A DNA stretch of 64,000 nucleotides from HGM04593 sp045631205 (lineage in GTDB: Bacteria; Bacteroidota; Bacteroidia; Bacteroidales; Bacteroidaceae), in contig JAZQUI010000025.1 in NCBI GenBank assembly GCA_045631205.1, positions 16,390 through 80,389 of the forward strand. The letters are read 5' to 3'. Below are positions 54,697 through 63,634 of this stretch, in pieces. How positions within the stretch are numbered: the stretch's first letter is position 1; each line of letters opens with the position of its first letter. The translations under genes and the position numbers were made by a program. The notes below the pieces were generated by a model, which saw nothing but the letters and a program-made list of their open reading frames with translations, was not told the origin of the DNA and did no database searches.

Positions 54697-55299
54697 ATGG
54701 AAAGTCTCAAGTCTTTTAGAGATGCCGGTTGGGCACAACTTGGTGGCCAGTGGACTCCGTTTGCAATACTGACCTTAGTATATATTCTTATAGGTTGTGT
54801 TGTTTCGTCGTTGGAGAGTTGCTTGTGGGATTACTCAATTATATCCACTATGCTTATAATACCTATGGTATATTCTTATACCATTATTTTCCTCGACAAC
54901 AAACGTACCGGCGAGCCTGCCAAGGTTGAGAAATTGTTTGTAGGTTACAACGATTATCTGCGCATCACAGGTACTGCATTGTTGGAATGTGTATATCTCA
55001 TCTTGTGGGCATTGCTTCTTATCATCCCCGCGTTTGTAAAAGGTATGGCATATTCACAGACCCAATTTGTACTTAAGGATAACCCCGAATTGTCCTATAA
55101 TGCTGCCATTGAGCGCAGTATGGCAATGATGCAGGGACATAAATGGGAGTTCTTCTGTCTGTATCTTAGCTTTATCGGTTGGATTTTGTTGGAAATAATC
55201 ACTCTGGGTATTGCTGCAATATGGGTTACACCCTATATGAGTGCAACATTTGCCAACTACTACGAATACGTTAAGGCTGAATACGAAAATAAAAAATAA
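54697..55299 (+). CDS. DUF975-type membrane protein
   Basis: A 200-residue protein with about five helices and the family-like C-terminus LYLSFIGWILLEIITLGIAA and YMSATFANYYEYVK. Function unknown. It lies 18 bp after ilvE and 3 bp before trmB. Confidence 0.78.
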   Translation: MESLKSFRDAGWAQLGGQWTPFAILTLVYILIGCVVSSLESCLWDYSIISTMLIIPMVYSYTIIFLDNKRTGEPAKVEKLFVGYNDYLRITGTALLECVYLILWALLLIIPAFVKGMAYSQTQFVLKDNPELSYNAAIERSMAMMQGHKWEFFCLYLSFIGWILLEIITLGIAAIWVTPYMSATFANYYEYVKAEYENKK

Positions 55300-55302
55300 G
55301 CT

Positions 55303-56061
55303 ATGGGAAAGGGTAAGCTGAAGAAATTTGCCGATATGGCACAATATCCCAATGTTATCGAGCATCACTTTTCTATGGGCGATGCTCGCCCTTTTGAAAT
55401 GAAGGGCCTTTGGGGTAAGGAGTTTTTTAAGAACGATAATCCTATTGTACTGGAACTTGGTTGTGGCAGGGGTGAATATACAGTTGCGCTTGCCCGCAAA
55501 TACCCCGACAAGAATTTCATTGGTGTCGATATAAAAGGTGCGCGTATGTGGACGGGTGCCACTGACGCAATAAACAATAATCTTACCAATGTGGGTTTCT
55601 TGCGCACAACCATAGAGATTATAGACCACTTTTTCGCTGCGGGCGAAGTGAGCGAGATATGGCTCACATTCCCTGACCCACAGATGAAAAAATATACCAA
55701 ACGACTTACTTCGTCGCTCTTCTTGCAGCGTTATGCGAAAATCCTTGCCCCCGACGCTGTGATACACCTGAAGACCGACAGCAATTTTATGTTTACCTAT
55801 ACGAAGTATGTTACCGAGGTTAACAATCTCCCTGTCCTTGCTTGCATAAGCGATGTATATGCACAAGAGGAGGTAGGCGACATACTCTCTATACGCACTT
55901 ATTATGAGTCGCAGTGGCTCGAAAGAGGGTTGACTATAAAATACATCTCATTCGGGCTTGACGGCAAGGATTCCTTTGAGGAACCTAATGTGGAAATAGA
56001 GCTCGACGAGTACCGTAGTTACAACCGCAGCAAACGCAGCGGTCTGCAAACAAGTAAATAA
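55303..56061 (+). CDS. trmB: tRNA (guanine(46)-N7)-methyltransferase
   Basis: A 252-residue protein with SAM motif LELGCGRGEYTVALARKYPD, IGVDIKGARMW, WLTFPDPQMKKYTKRLTS (catalytic region) and LKTDSNFMFTYT. It makes m7G46 in tRNA. Confidence 0.93.
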   Translation: MGKGKLKKFADMAQYPNVIEHHFSMGDARPFEMKGLWGKEFFKNDNPIVLELGCGRGEYTVALARKYPDKNFIGVDIKGARMWTGATDAINNNLTNVGFLRTTIEIIDHFFAAGEVSEIWLTFPDPQMKKYTKRLTSSLFLQRYAKILAPDAVIHLKTDSNFMFTYTKYVTEVNNLPVLACISDVYAQEEVGDILSIRTYYESQWLERGLTIKYISFGLDGKDSFEEPNVEIELDEYRSYNRSKRSGLQTSK

Positions 56062-56070
56062 TTAGAACTT

Positions 56071-56373
56071 ATGCTTAAACATATTGTAATGTGGCGCTTT
56101 GTCGAAGGCGCAGGAGGAAAAAGCCGCGTGGAGCACGCGCTGTGGATGAAAGAGCATCTTGAAGCCCTGGTAGGTGTGGTACCCGAGATACGTTCGATGG
56201 AGGTGGGCGTGAATATTGCCCCGAGTCCTTCGGCGTATGATGCTGTGCTTATATCAACCTTCGACGACAAGGAGGCTCTTGACCGTTATAAGGTGCACCC
56301 TGCACACAAGGCAGTGGCTGCATATTGCAAAGAGGTGCGCGAGTTGCGTGCCGATGTCGATTACGAAATTTAA
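56071..56373 (+). CDS. Dabb (stress-responsive A/B barrel) protein
   Basis: A 100-residue protein beginning MLKHIVMWRFVEGAGGK with DAVLISTFDDKEALDRYKVH, the family signature with the conserved His near the C-terminal side. Dimeric ferredoxin-like fold; biochemical role unclear. It lies 9 bp after trmB and 6 bp before mrp. Confidence 0.88.
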   Translation: MLKHIVMWRFVEGAGGKSRVEHALWMKEHLEALVGVVPEIRSMEVGVNIAPSPSAYDAVLISTFDDKEALDRYKVHPAHKAVAAYCKEVRELRADVDYEI

Positions 56374-56379
56374 TTAACG

Positions 56380-57480
56380 ATGGCACTATATCCCAAACTT
56401 ATACTTGATGCGCTTACAAAAGTGCGCTACCCCGGTAGTGGCAAGAACCTTGTTGAGGCCGAAATGGTCGACGATAACATACGCATAGAGGGCAACAAAG
56501 TCTCTTTCTCATTGATATTCGAGAAACCAACCGATCCTTTCATACGCTCTGTGGTAAAATCGGCCGAAACAGCAATACTCACATACGTTGGCAAGGATGT
56601 TGACATTGTGGGAAACATCACAGTGGTGTCGCGTCAGGCAGCACGTCCCGAGGTTGGCAAGTTTCTGCCCCAGGTGAAAAATGTTATTGCAATATCTTCG
56701 GGTAAAGGTGGTGTTGGTAAATCAACAGTGTCGGCCAACTTGGCTATTGCACTTGCTCGCCTGGGCTACAAGGTTGGCTTGCTCGATGCCGATATCTTCG
56801 GCCCATCTATTCCCAAGATGTTCAGCGTTGAGGACGAACGTCCTTATAGTGAGCACATCGATGGTCGCGACCTCATAAAACCCGTGGAAAAGTACGGTGT
56901 GAAAATTTTGTCGATAGGCTTTTTTGTCGACCCTGAACAGGCAATCCTGTGGCGCGGAAGTATGGCAAGCAATGCCCTGAAACAGCTTATTGCCGACGCA
57001 AATTGGGGCGAACTCGACTACTTCCTCATCGACCTGCCTCCCGGTACAAGCGATATTCACCTTACTATCGTTCAGAGTCTTGCGCTCACAGGTGCTGTGG
57101 TGGTGACGACTCCGCAGGAAGTATCTTTGGCTGCGGCCATAAAGGGTATAAATATGTTCATAAACGAAAAGGTTGGTGTTCCCATTCTTGGTGTTGTTGA
57201 AAACATGGCGTGGTTTACTCCTGCCGAACTTCCTCAAAATAAATACTATATCTTTGGTAAAGAGGGTGGCAAGCGTATGGCCGAGGCTTATAATGTGCCT
57301 CTTATTGGTCAAATTCCTCTTGTGCAGAGTATCTGCGAAAGTGGTGACGAGGGTGTGCCTATCGCTATGAAAAACACTCCCGATGGCCTTGCATTTATGG
57401 AAGTTGCCGGCGCATTGGTTGAGAAGGCTAACAAGCGCAACGCTGAGCAACCGCAGACAAAGATTGTGGAAACTCATTAA
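56380..57480 (+). CDS. mrp: Mrp/ApbC-type iron-sulfur cluster carrier ATPase
   Basis: A 366-residue protein with an N-terminal DUF59/MIP18 domain, deviant Walker A (ISSGKGGVGKSTVSANL), Walker A' (VGLLDADIFGPSIPKMF) and Walker B (FLIDLPPGTSDIHLTI). The usual C-terminal C-x-x-C is not seen; the matching loop reads VVENMAWFTPAELPQNK. So the metal-binding pair appears lost, as in a subset of Bacteroidota homologues. Last gene of the run. Confidence 0.9.
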   Translation: MALYPKLILDALTKVRYPGSGKNLVEAEMVDDNIRIEGNKVSFSLIFEKPTDPFIRSVVKSAETAILTYVGKDVDIVGNITVVSRQAARPEVGKFLPQVKNVIAISSGKGGVGKSTVSANLAIALARLGYKVGLLDADIFGPSIPKMFSVEDERPYSEHIDGRDLIKPVEKYGVKILSIGFFVDPEQAILWRGSMASNALKQLIADANWGELDYFLIDLPPGTSDIHLTIVQSLALTGAVVVTTPQEVSLAAAIKGINMFINEKVGVPILGVVENMAWFTPAELPQNKYYIFGKEGGKRMAEAYNVPLIGQIPLVQSICESGDEGVPIAMKNTPDGLAFMEVAGALVEKANKRNAEQPQTKIVETH

Positions 57481-57513
57481 AATATAGCCACTCTTTTCTA
57501 TAAAGGTTGGTGG

Positions 57514-57555
57514 TTTACAGAGCTGAGTACGCATATGCGTACTCAGCTCTGTAAA
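57514..57555. repeat. Perfect 42-bp palindrome after mrp
   Basis: TTTACAGAGCTGAGTACGCA (57514-57533) is followed directly by its exact reverse complement with no loop. It lies 33 bp after the mrp stop. It may act as an mRNA 3' stabiliser or terminator, or as a protein-binding or cruciform site; no T run follows. Confidence 0.9.
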
Positions 57556-57574
57556 TATATAATGTTCTGCATTT

Positions 57575-57608
57575 AAAAAAGACGGCTGTGTGTGTTACAC
57601 AACCGTCT
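57575..57608 (-). terminator. Terminator of the Imm17-like gene transcript
   Basis: Stem GACGG-C-TGTGT / ACACA-A-CCGTC (57581-57591, 57597-57607) with one mismatch, followed on the minus strand by six T. Confidence 0.82.
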
Positions 57609-57629
57609 CAAATATTGGAATGGCGCGGC

Positions 57630-57851
57630 TTATTTTAAGGCTTCTACTTTGTAGTAAAAGAATGCTGCTGCGGCTATAAAGAGAACGCCAATTGAGCCGT
57701 ATATCAGGCGGCTGCGTTTGCGTCCGAGCCTTTTTACTATGAATTCGGCGTTTGCCGACGCAAAGAACCACTCCCAGTCGAGGATTGCTGCTGCCAGGGC
57801 GGTTGCTCCGGCAATTACAAAGATTGTTTGTATTATGTGGTGCAGTATCAT
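57630..57851 (-). CDS. Small two-helix membrane protein, Imm17-like
   Basis: A 73-residue protein with two helices (IFVIAGATALAAAIL and LIYGSIGVLFIAAAAFFYY) around a loop with DWEWFFASANAEFIVKRLGR. The W-x-W-F-F and G-R-x-x-x-R pattern resembles the Imm17 predicted immunity family of polymorphic toxin loci. No toxin gene is nearby, so the name reflects family likeness only. It is 10 bp after thiL. Confidence 0.7.
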   Translation of the reverse strand: MILHHIIQTIFVIAGATALAAAILDWEWFFASANAEFIVKRLGRKRSRLIYGSIGVLFIAAAAFFYYKVEALK

Positions 57852-57861
57852 CGTGCTGTGG

Positions 57862-58893
57862 TTACTCTTTTACCCATCCTTGTGCCTTGAGCTCCATCTC
57901 CACGCCGTCGCGTGTGATTAGTGCGAGGCCCATACTTTCGTCTACTATGTGTCCGATGACTTTAACATCCTTCATCGCTGCAACTTTTTCGTGGTCGGCG
58001 ATGGGTACGGTGAACAATAACTCATAGTCCTCGCCGCCGTTAAGGGCGCAGGTTATTACGTTGAGGTTCAACTCCTCGGCCATAATGGCAGTCTGGTAGT
58101 CAATGGGTATGCGCTCCTCGTATATGCGGCAACCGGCCTTGCTTTGCTTGCAGATGTGCATAAGCTCTGATGAGAGCCCGTCCGAAATATCTATCATCGC
58201 CGTGGGGCGTATGTTCTCCTCGCGCAGTCTTTCTATAATCTCTTTGCGTGCCTCGGGTTTTAGCTGGCGCTCAAGGATATACTCCTTGCCGGCAAAGTCG
58301 GGTTGTAGGTCTTTCCCTGCGGTTGCAATCTTCTCGCGTTCAAGCAGTTGCAAGCCCATATATGCAGCCCCGAGGTTGCCGCTTACGCAAATAAGGTCAG
58401 TCTCTTTTGCGCCGTTGCGTTTCACACTTGTTCCTTTGGGCGCTGTGCCTATCACAGTGATGCTTATGGCAAGTCCTGTTACAGAAGAAGTTGTGTCGCC
58501 TCCAACGATGTCCACGCCGTGCTGGTTGCAGGCGAGTTTAAGACCATCGTAAAAGTCTTCCAGGTCCTCGATGCAGAATTTTTTGCTCAACGCAAGCGAT
58601 ACTGTTATCTGCTTGGGAGTGCCGTTCATTGCATAGATGTCCGAAAAATTTGCCATTGCGGCCTTGTAGCCGAGGTGTTTCAAGGGGAAATATGTGAGGT
58701 CGAAGTTTATACCTTCCATAAGCAGATCGGTGCTCACAAGTACCTCCTCGTCGGCGGTAAAGGAGAGTATGGCGGCATCGTCACCCACCCCCGACAAGCT
58801 CTCTTTGTTGCCGAGGGTGATGTTCGATGTAAGGTGTTCTATGAGTCCGAACTCTCCGAGAGTGGAAATTTCGGTACGGTTGTGTTTGTTCAT
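57862..58893 (-). CDS. thiL: Thiamine-monophosphate kinase
   Basis: A 343-residue protein with SGVGDDAAIL (Mg/ATP site), MEGINFDLTYFPLKHLGYKA, DIVGGDTTSS and DISDGLSSELMHIC plus NGGEDYELLFTV. It phosphorylates thiamine monophosphate to the coenzyme. It is 11 bp after punA. Confidence 0.94.
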   Translation of the reverse strand: MNKHNRTEISTLGEFGLIEHLTSNITLGNKESLSGVGDDAAILSFTADEEVLVSTDLLMEGINFDLTYFPLKHLGYKAAMANFSDIYAMNGTPKQITVSLALSKKFCIEDLEDFYDGLKLACNQHGVDIVGGDTTSSVTGLAISITVIGTAPKGTSVKRNGAKETDLICVSGNLGAAYMGLQLLEREKIATAGKDLQPDFAGKEYILERQLKPEARKEIIERLREENIRPTAMIDISDGLSSELMHICKQSKAGCRIYEERIPIDYQTAIMAEELNLNVITCALNGGEDYELLFTVPIADHEKVAAMKDVKVIGHIVDESMGLALITRDGVEMELKAQGWVKE

Positions 58894-58904
58894 CCTTTAT
58901 GTTC

Positions 58905-59714
58905 TTATGCTTTGTTTACAATTTCGCGGAAGATGGTTGTCATACGGGGTTGTGCCTCGTCGGCTGCTTTCTGTACCTCCTCGTGGCTTACCTCTACTAC
59001 TATGCCTTCAACACCAAGGTCGGTGATTACTGATATGCCGAAAACTTTGATGCCGCAGTGGCGGGCAACGATAACTTCGGGTACAGTGGACATACCAACC
59101 GCGTCACCACCCATACGGTGGAACATACGGTACTCGGCGGGTGTCTCAAATGTGGGGCCCTGTGTGCCAAGATATATACCTTCTACAACACGTATACCTT
59201 TTTCGGCAGCAATCTCCTTTGCCATAGCGATGAGCTTGCGGTCGTAGGCCTGGCTCATATCGGGGAAACGGTCGCCGTATGGTATGTTCTTGCCGCGCAA
59301 GGGGTGCTCGGGGAACATATTTATGTGGTCGGTGATAATCATAAGGTCACCGATGATGAAGTCGGGGTTCATACCGCCGGCAGCGTTAGATACAAAGAGG
59401 GTTTTTATGCCCAGCTCGCGCATTACACGCACGGGGAATGTTACCTCTTTCATTGAGTATCCCTCATAAAAGTGGAAACGGCCCTGCATTGCCATAATCT
59501 CCTTGTTGCCAAGCTTTCCGAATATGAGCTTGCCCGAGTGTCCTTCTACGGTTGAGAGGGGAAAATTGGGTATATCTTCGTATTTTATTTCGTATTTGTC
59601 TGTAATTTCGTTTACGAGACTGCCGAGACCTGTTCCCAGAATTATTGCGGTTTCGGGAGCGGTGGTCATTTTAGCCTTCAAAAAATTAGCTGTTTCTTGA
59701 ATTTTCTGTAACAT
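58905..59714 (-). CDS. punA: Purine nucleoside phosphorylase
   Basis: A 269-residue protein with AIILGTGLGSLVNEI (phosphate site), EGHSGKLIFGKL, GRFHFYEGYSMKEVTFPVRV and FVSNAAGGMNPDFIIGDLMI, then GDAVGMSTVPEVIVARHCGI. A trimeric type I enzyme of purine salvage. It overlaps lpxK by 29 bp. Confidence 0.93.
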   Translation of the reverse strand: MLQKIQETANFLKAKMTTAPETAIILGTGLGSLVNEITDKYEIKYEDIPNFPLSTVEGHSGKLIFGKLGNKEIMAMQGRFHFYEGYSMKEVTFPVRVMRELGIKTLFVSNAAGGMNPDFIIGDLMIITDHINMFPEHPLRGKNIPYGDRFPDMSQAYDRKLIAMAKEIAAEKGIRVVEGIYLGTQGPTFETPAEYRMFHRMGGDAVGMSTVPEVIVARHCGIKVFGISVITDLGVEGIVVEVSHEEVQKAADEAQPRMTTIFREIVNKA

Positions 59715-60759
59715 AATCTATAATTATTTGGTTAAACTTATCTCCTTCTTTGTTAAGTATCTTTACCTCTATGGGTATTACATAAATGCTCTTTTTGGTC
59801 GCTTGTGGCAGCGCGGCGTCGCGCAGCCTTGTCGCGTCTTTTTCTGTGGTGAGTATTATGCTCTCCTCTGGCATACGGGCAAGCTCTGCGGCTATGTTTT
59901 CTATGTCGCTGTCGCTGAAGTTGTGGTGGTCGGGGTATTGCATAAGCTTTACTTTCGCTCCACTCTTTTCAACCTCTTTCTTAAGCGGCCCGGGCTTTGC
60001 TATTCCTGTGAGCAGCAATATGTTGCTCTCCTTGCCGGCGCGGTAGCTCTCCTTCGCGGTTTCGGGGAAGAGGGGGTAGGGTGTGCCGTACTCTACTGTA
60101 GAGAAAAACACGGGTGTCCCCTCTTTTGTTTTCAGGAGTGCCTTGCATTCTTCCATTTCTGCCCGGGTGATGTCTTTGCTGCACTTTGTGATTATTACAA
60201 CATCGGCACGACAGGCTCCTTTGTCGCTTTCGCGCAAGCGACCAAAAGGCAGTAGAGTATCGCTCCAGATGGGACGGTTGTAATCGACAAGCAAAACGTA
60301 AAGTCCGGCCTTTATGTGGCGGTGCTGGTATGCGTCGTCAAGGAGTATTACCGAGGGGGCGTTGTGCTCCTTTAAAAGGTTCTCTACACCGGTGACGCGC
60401 TTTTCGCACACAGCTACTGTTATTTTGGGAAATTTATGTTTTATCTGGAATGGTTCATCGCCGATTTGCGGCATCGGTGTACTCTCTTCGGCTTTTATGT
60501 AGCCCTTGCTTTTTCGCCCGTATCCACGGCTTAGCACGGCGATGTTCCAATTGTTTTTGAGCAATTTTATAAAGTATTCAGTGTGAGGGGTTTTTCCTGT
60601 TCCTCCCACGCTTATGTTGCCAATGCATATTATGGGTAATCCGAAAGGTTTGCTTTCAAGTTTTCCGCAGTCGAATGCTCTGTTTCTTATGCTGGTTATC
60701 CACCCGTAAGGGTTTATGGCATCGGCAATTCTTTTAAGTGTACTTTTACTTTTTTGCAT
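59686..60759 (-). CDS. lpxK: Tetraacyldisaccharide 4'-kinase
   Basis: The start at 60759 (MQKSKSTLKRIADAINPYGW) is chosen over 60798. It has the P-loop NISVGGTGKTPHTEYFI, VLSRGYGRKSKGY, GDEPFQIKHKFP and LLDDAYQHRHIKAGLYVLLV. It phosphorylates lipid A disaccharide in the inner membrane. Its last 29 bp overlap the start of punA. Confidence 0.94.
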   Translation of the reverse strand: MQKSKSTLKRIADAINPYGWITSIRNRAFDCGKLESKPFGLPIICIGNISVGGTGKTPHTEYFIKLLKNNWNIAVLSRGYGRKSKGYIKAEESTPMPQIGDEPFQIKHKFPKITVAVCEKRVTGVENLLKEHNAPSVILLDDAYQHRHIKAGLYVLLVDYNRPIWSDTLLPFGRLRESDKGACRADVVIITKCSKDITRAEMEECKALLKTKEGTPVFFSTVEYGTPYPLFPETAKESYRAGKESNILLLTGIAKPGPLKKEVEKSGAKVKLMQYPDHHNFSDSDIENIAAELARMPEESIILTTEKDATRLRDAALPQATKKSIYVIPIEVKILNKEGDKFNQIIIDYVTENSRNS

Positions 60760-60933
60760 TGCTCTTTTCTTTAGATGCAAATTTAATGAATAAATCAATA
60801 TATGATATAATTTCCTCTCTTTTTCTCCGTTTATAAAGATATAAATTTGTTTAAAAAGTGCACTTTACCATTTTTTTTGCTCTTTTCACAAAAGGTTTTT
60901 TTCATAAATGTTTATGTATTTGAAAAAATAAAT

Positions 60934-60941
60934 TACTTTTG
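60934..60941 (+). promoter_or_regulatory. -10-type element upstream of tRNA-Ser
   Basis: TACTTTTG about 70 bp before the tRNA. The upstream element is only partly matched. Confidence 0.45.
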
Positions 60942-61011
60942 CCGTGAGATGGAGTGTAGTATTAGGATTTTTTCGTATCTTGCACTCCGATTAGCAGGCT
61001 TGTGCTTGTCT

Positions 61012-61099
61012 GGAAAGATGCTCGAGTGGTTGAAGAGGCACGCCTGGAAAGCGTGTATACGTCAAAAGCGTATCGGGGGTTCGAATCCCCCTCTTTCCG
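61012..61099 (+). tRNA. tRNA-Ser (anticodon GGA)
   Basis: Acceptor stem GGAAAGA / TCTTTCC, anticodon stem CACGC / GCGTG with loop CTGGAAA (anticodon 61046-61048), a long class II variable arm and T-loop GGGGGTTCGAATCCCCC. The 3' CCA is not encoded. It reads UCC/UCU codons. It is followed 52 bp later by the ExbB operon. Confidence 0.96.
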
Positions 61100-61151
61100 C
61101 AGTTTGAGAATAATATTAACTTAAAATATCAATTTTTAAAAATTACACACA

Positions 61152-61976
61152 ATGAAAAAGCTTTTTGCAATTGTTGCAATGTTGGGTATGTTCACATTCG
61201 GTACCCAAATGGTTTATGCACAGGATGAAGTTGCTCCTGTAGCTACAGAAGTTAGTGATTCTACAGCTACTGATTCTACAGCTGTTGAAGAGGCTCCCGT
61301 TGCCGAGGAGGCTCCCGCTGTTGTGGAGGAGGCTGCTCAGGAAGGTTTCCACAAGATCCTCAAGACAAAGTTCATCGAGGGTGATGCTGCATTTATGTCA
61401 TTGGTTGCCATCGCTATGGTTATCGGTTTGGCATTCTGTATCGAGCGTATCATCTACTTGAGCCTTGCACAGGTAAATACAAAGAAGCTTATGGAGGCTA
61501 TTGCAGCTGCTCTTGAGGCTAAAGATGTTGAGAAAGCAAAAGACATCTGCCGTAACACAGCAGGTCCTGTTGCTGCTATCTGCTATCAGGGTTTGATGCG
61601 TATCGACGAGGGTCTCGACACCGTTGAGCGTTCAGTTGTTTCTTACGGTAGCGTACAGAGCGGTCTTCTCGAGAAGGGTTGTTCTTGGATTACTCTTCTT
61701 ATCGCGATGGCTCCTTCTCTCGGATTCTTGGGTACTGTGATCGGTATGGTTATGGCGTTCGACGAAATCCAGCGTGCAGGTGATATCTCTCCGACTATCG
61801 TTGCCGGCGGTATGAAAGTGGCTCTTATCACCACTATCTACGGTATTATCGTAGCTCTTATCTTGCAGATTTTCTACAACTACATCCTTGGTAAGATCGA
61901 GGCTATCACTGCCGATATGGAGGATTCTTCAATCGTTCTCCTCGACCTTCTTACAAAGTACAACCTCAAGAAGTAA
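61152..61976 (+). CDS. exbB: MotA/TolQ/ExbB proton channel protein
   Basis: A 274-residue protein. It has a signal-like N-terminus, a Val/Glu/Ala-rich linker at about 27-62, then three helices (FMSLVAIAMVIGLAFCIERI, LLIAMAPSLGFLGTVIGMVM, TTIYGIIVALILQIFYNYIL) with the family's GLLEKGCSWITLLIAMAPSL and GDISPTIVAGGMKVALITT. With ExbD it uses the proton gradient to power TonB-dependent uptake. First protein gene of a four-gene run. Confidence 0.93.
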   Translation: MKKLFAIVAMLGMFTFGTQMVYAQDEVAPVATEVSDSTATDSTAVEEAPVAEEAPAVVEEAAQEGFHKILKTKFIEGDAAFMSLVAIAMVIGLAFCIERIIYLSLAQVNTKKLMEAIAAALEAKDVEKAKDICRNTAGPVAAICYQGLMRIDEGLDTVERSVVSYGSVQSGLLEKGCSWITLLIAMAPSLGFLGTVIGMVMAFDEIQRAGDISPTIVAGGMKVALITTIYGIIVALILQIFYNYILGKIEAITADMEDSSIVLLDLLTKYNLKK

Positions 61977-62003
61977 TTTTAACAGCTCTAAATATTATTA
62001 ATT

Positions 62004-62498
62004 ATGAAAGCTGAAGTTTCAAGTAAAATATCATCGTACATCTTCATCGGTTTGATGGTCATAACAGCTGTTGTGCTTGTTATGTTCTACGGTGTCGGTT
62101 ACGACAACCAGTCGTCTGTGACGGGCGGTGCTTATGTTACCGACCCCCAGTACACCGACCTGTTGATGTATTGGATGTACGCTTTGATGGCAATAACCAT
62201 TGTATGCGTGGCTGTGTTTGGTTTGATGCAGTTCGGTGCAAATATGATTGCCAATCCTAAGGGTGCGATTAAAAGTTTAGGTGCGTTGTTGGCGTTGTTG
62301 GCTCTCTTTGTAGTTGCTTATGCGTTCTCTTCATCTGCTCCTATTCTTATCAACGGTACTGTGTTCGAGGATACTACAATTTTGGTTCTTACCGATGTTT
62401 GCCTTTATGTATTGTATATTCTATTGGCAGTATCTCTTGCAGCAGCAATACTCAGCCTTTTGGGCGCATTTAAAATGTTTAATAAAGTAAAAGCATAA
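62004..62498 (+). CDS. Hypothetical membrane protein in the ExbB/ExbD operon
   Basis: A 164-residue protein with four likely helices (IFIGLMVITAVVLVMFYGVG, MYALMAITIVCVAVFGLMQF, GALLALLALFVVAYAFS, LYVLYILLAVSLAAAILSLL). It always sits with ExbB and two ExbD genes in many Bacteroidota, so a part in the energiser complex is likely, but its activity is not known. Confidence 0.85.
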   Translation: MKAEVSSKISSYIFIGLMVITAVVLVMFYGVGYDNQSSVTGGAYVTDPQYTDLLMYWMYALMAITIVCVAVFGLMQFGANMIANPKGAIKSLGALLALLALFVVAYAFSSSAPILINGTVFEDTTILVLTDVCLYVLYILLAVSLAAAILSLLGAFKMFNKVKA

Positions 62499-62503
62499 TA
62501 CAA

Positions 62504-63100
62504 ATGGGTAAAAGAAAAGTTCCGGGAATTAACGCCTCTTCAACGGCCGACATCTCGTTCATCTTGCTCATATTCTTCTTGGTAACCACTTCAATGGATA
62601 CCGACCGCGGTTTGCAGGTGCGTTTGCCCCAGCCTCCCGATGAAACACAGTTGCAGGATCCTCCCAAGATTCGTAAACGTAACAGTCTTATTGTTAACGT
62701 GAACATGAATAATGAGATTCTTGTGACACAGGGAGAGAAAGCTCCTTATATCATTGCAGTAAATGAATTGCGTGCATTGGCGAAGGAGTTTATAGCTAAC
62801 CCCGACAACCGTCCCGACTATCCCGAGAAGCATGCCGAGAACCTTCCGGCTCCCTTTGGAACCCAGATGGTTACCAATAAACACGTAATCTCTTTGCAGA
62901 CCGACCGTGCGACAAACTACGATACCTATTTCCAGGTGGAGAACGAGTTGTATGGTGCTTACAATGAGTTGCGTGACGAATTGGCAAGAAAAACTTTCGG
63001 ACGTCCGTTTGCAGAGTGCAATGAAGACCAGCAGTTTGCTTGTCGTATGTACTATAAAACAATGATATCGGAGGCAGAACCCCGTACATATAACAAATAA
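62504..63100 (+). CDS. exbD: ExbD/TolR family protein 1
   Basis: A 198-residue protein with a single N-terminal helix ADISFILLIFFLVTTSMDTD (proton-binding Asp at its start) and a periplasmic domain with a long insert. It should work with the ExbB channel. It is 5 bp after the previous gene. Confidence 0.92.
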   Translation: MGKRKVPGINASSTADISFILLIFFLVTTSMDTDRGLQVRLPQPPDETQLQDPPKIRKRNSLIVNVNMNNEILVTQGEKAPYIIAVNELRALAKEFIANPDNRPDYPEKHAENLPAPFGTQMVTNKHVISLQTDRATNYDTYFQVENELYGAYNELRDELARKTFGRPFAECNEDQQFACRMYYKTMISEAEPRTYNK

Positions 63101-63107
63101 TGTAATT

Positions 63108-63569
63108 ATGAGTAAGTTCGGAAAAAAAGAAAAGGCAGAGATGCCTGAGTTGAACACCTCGTCATTGCCCGACTTGATATTCTCAATCCTCTTCTTCTTC
63201 ATGATTGTTACATCAATGCGTGAAGTTGAGTTGAAAGTGGAGTTCAAGATTCCTCAGGGTACCGAGTTGGAGAAACTCGAGCGCAAGTCTTTGGTATCAA
63301 ATATCTATATCGGTAAACCCACTCGTGAATATCGTGCGAAATTGGGTCCTGCGAGCCGTATTCAGCTCAATGATAAATTTGCCGATGTATCGCACATCCG
63401 CGAGTATGTACAGGACGAGCGTGAGAGCTTGGCAGAGCGCGATAAACCCTTTATGAAAATATCTATCAAGGCCGACGTAAATACCGAAATGGGTATTATT
63501 ACCGACGTTAAGATGGAGCTTCGTAAGGCTTGTGCGTTGAGTATTGTTTATTCATCATCACAGCGCTAA
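63108..63569 (+). CDS. exbD: ExbD/TolR family protein 2
   Basis: A 153-residue protein with helix SLPDLIFSILFFFMIVTSMR and the ExbD C-terminal fold (KISIKADVNTEMGIITDVKM). A second, shorter ExbD paralogue is common in this phylum. The operon ends at the terminator at 63601-63634. Confidence 0.92.
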   Translation: MSKFGKKEKAEMPELNTSSLPDLIFSILFFFMIVTSMREVELKVEFKIPQGTELEKLERKSLVSNIYIGKPTREYRAKLGPASRIQLNDKFADVSHIREYVQDERESLAERDKPFMKISIKADVNTEMGIITDVKMELRKACALSIVYSSSQR

Positions 63570-63600
63570 ACGTGTAAATCTCCCGTAAGGGATACTAAAT

Positions 63601-63634
63601 AAAAAAGCTACCGCAAACGCGGTAGCTTTTTTTT
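63601..63634 (+). terminator. Terminator of the ExbB/ExbD operon
   Basis: Stem GCTACCGC / GCGGTAGC (63607-63614, 63619-63626), loop AAAC, followed by eight T and preceded by A run; works in both directions. Confidence 0.92.

Noticed and set aside
60847..61107. An 86-codon open frame on the plus strand near 61 kb
   Set aside because: Its 3' half is the tRNA-Ser gene read as protein and the rest has no family features.
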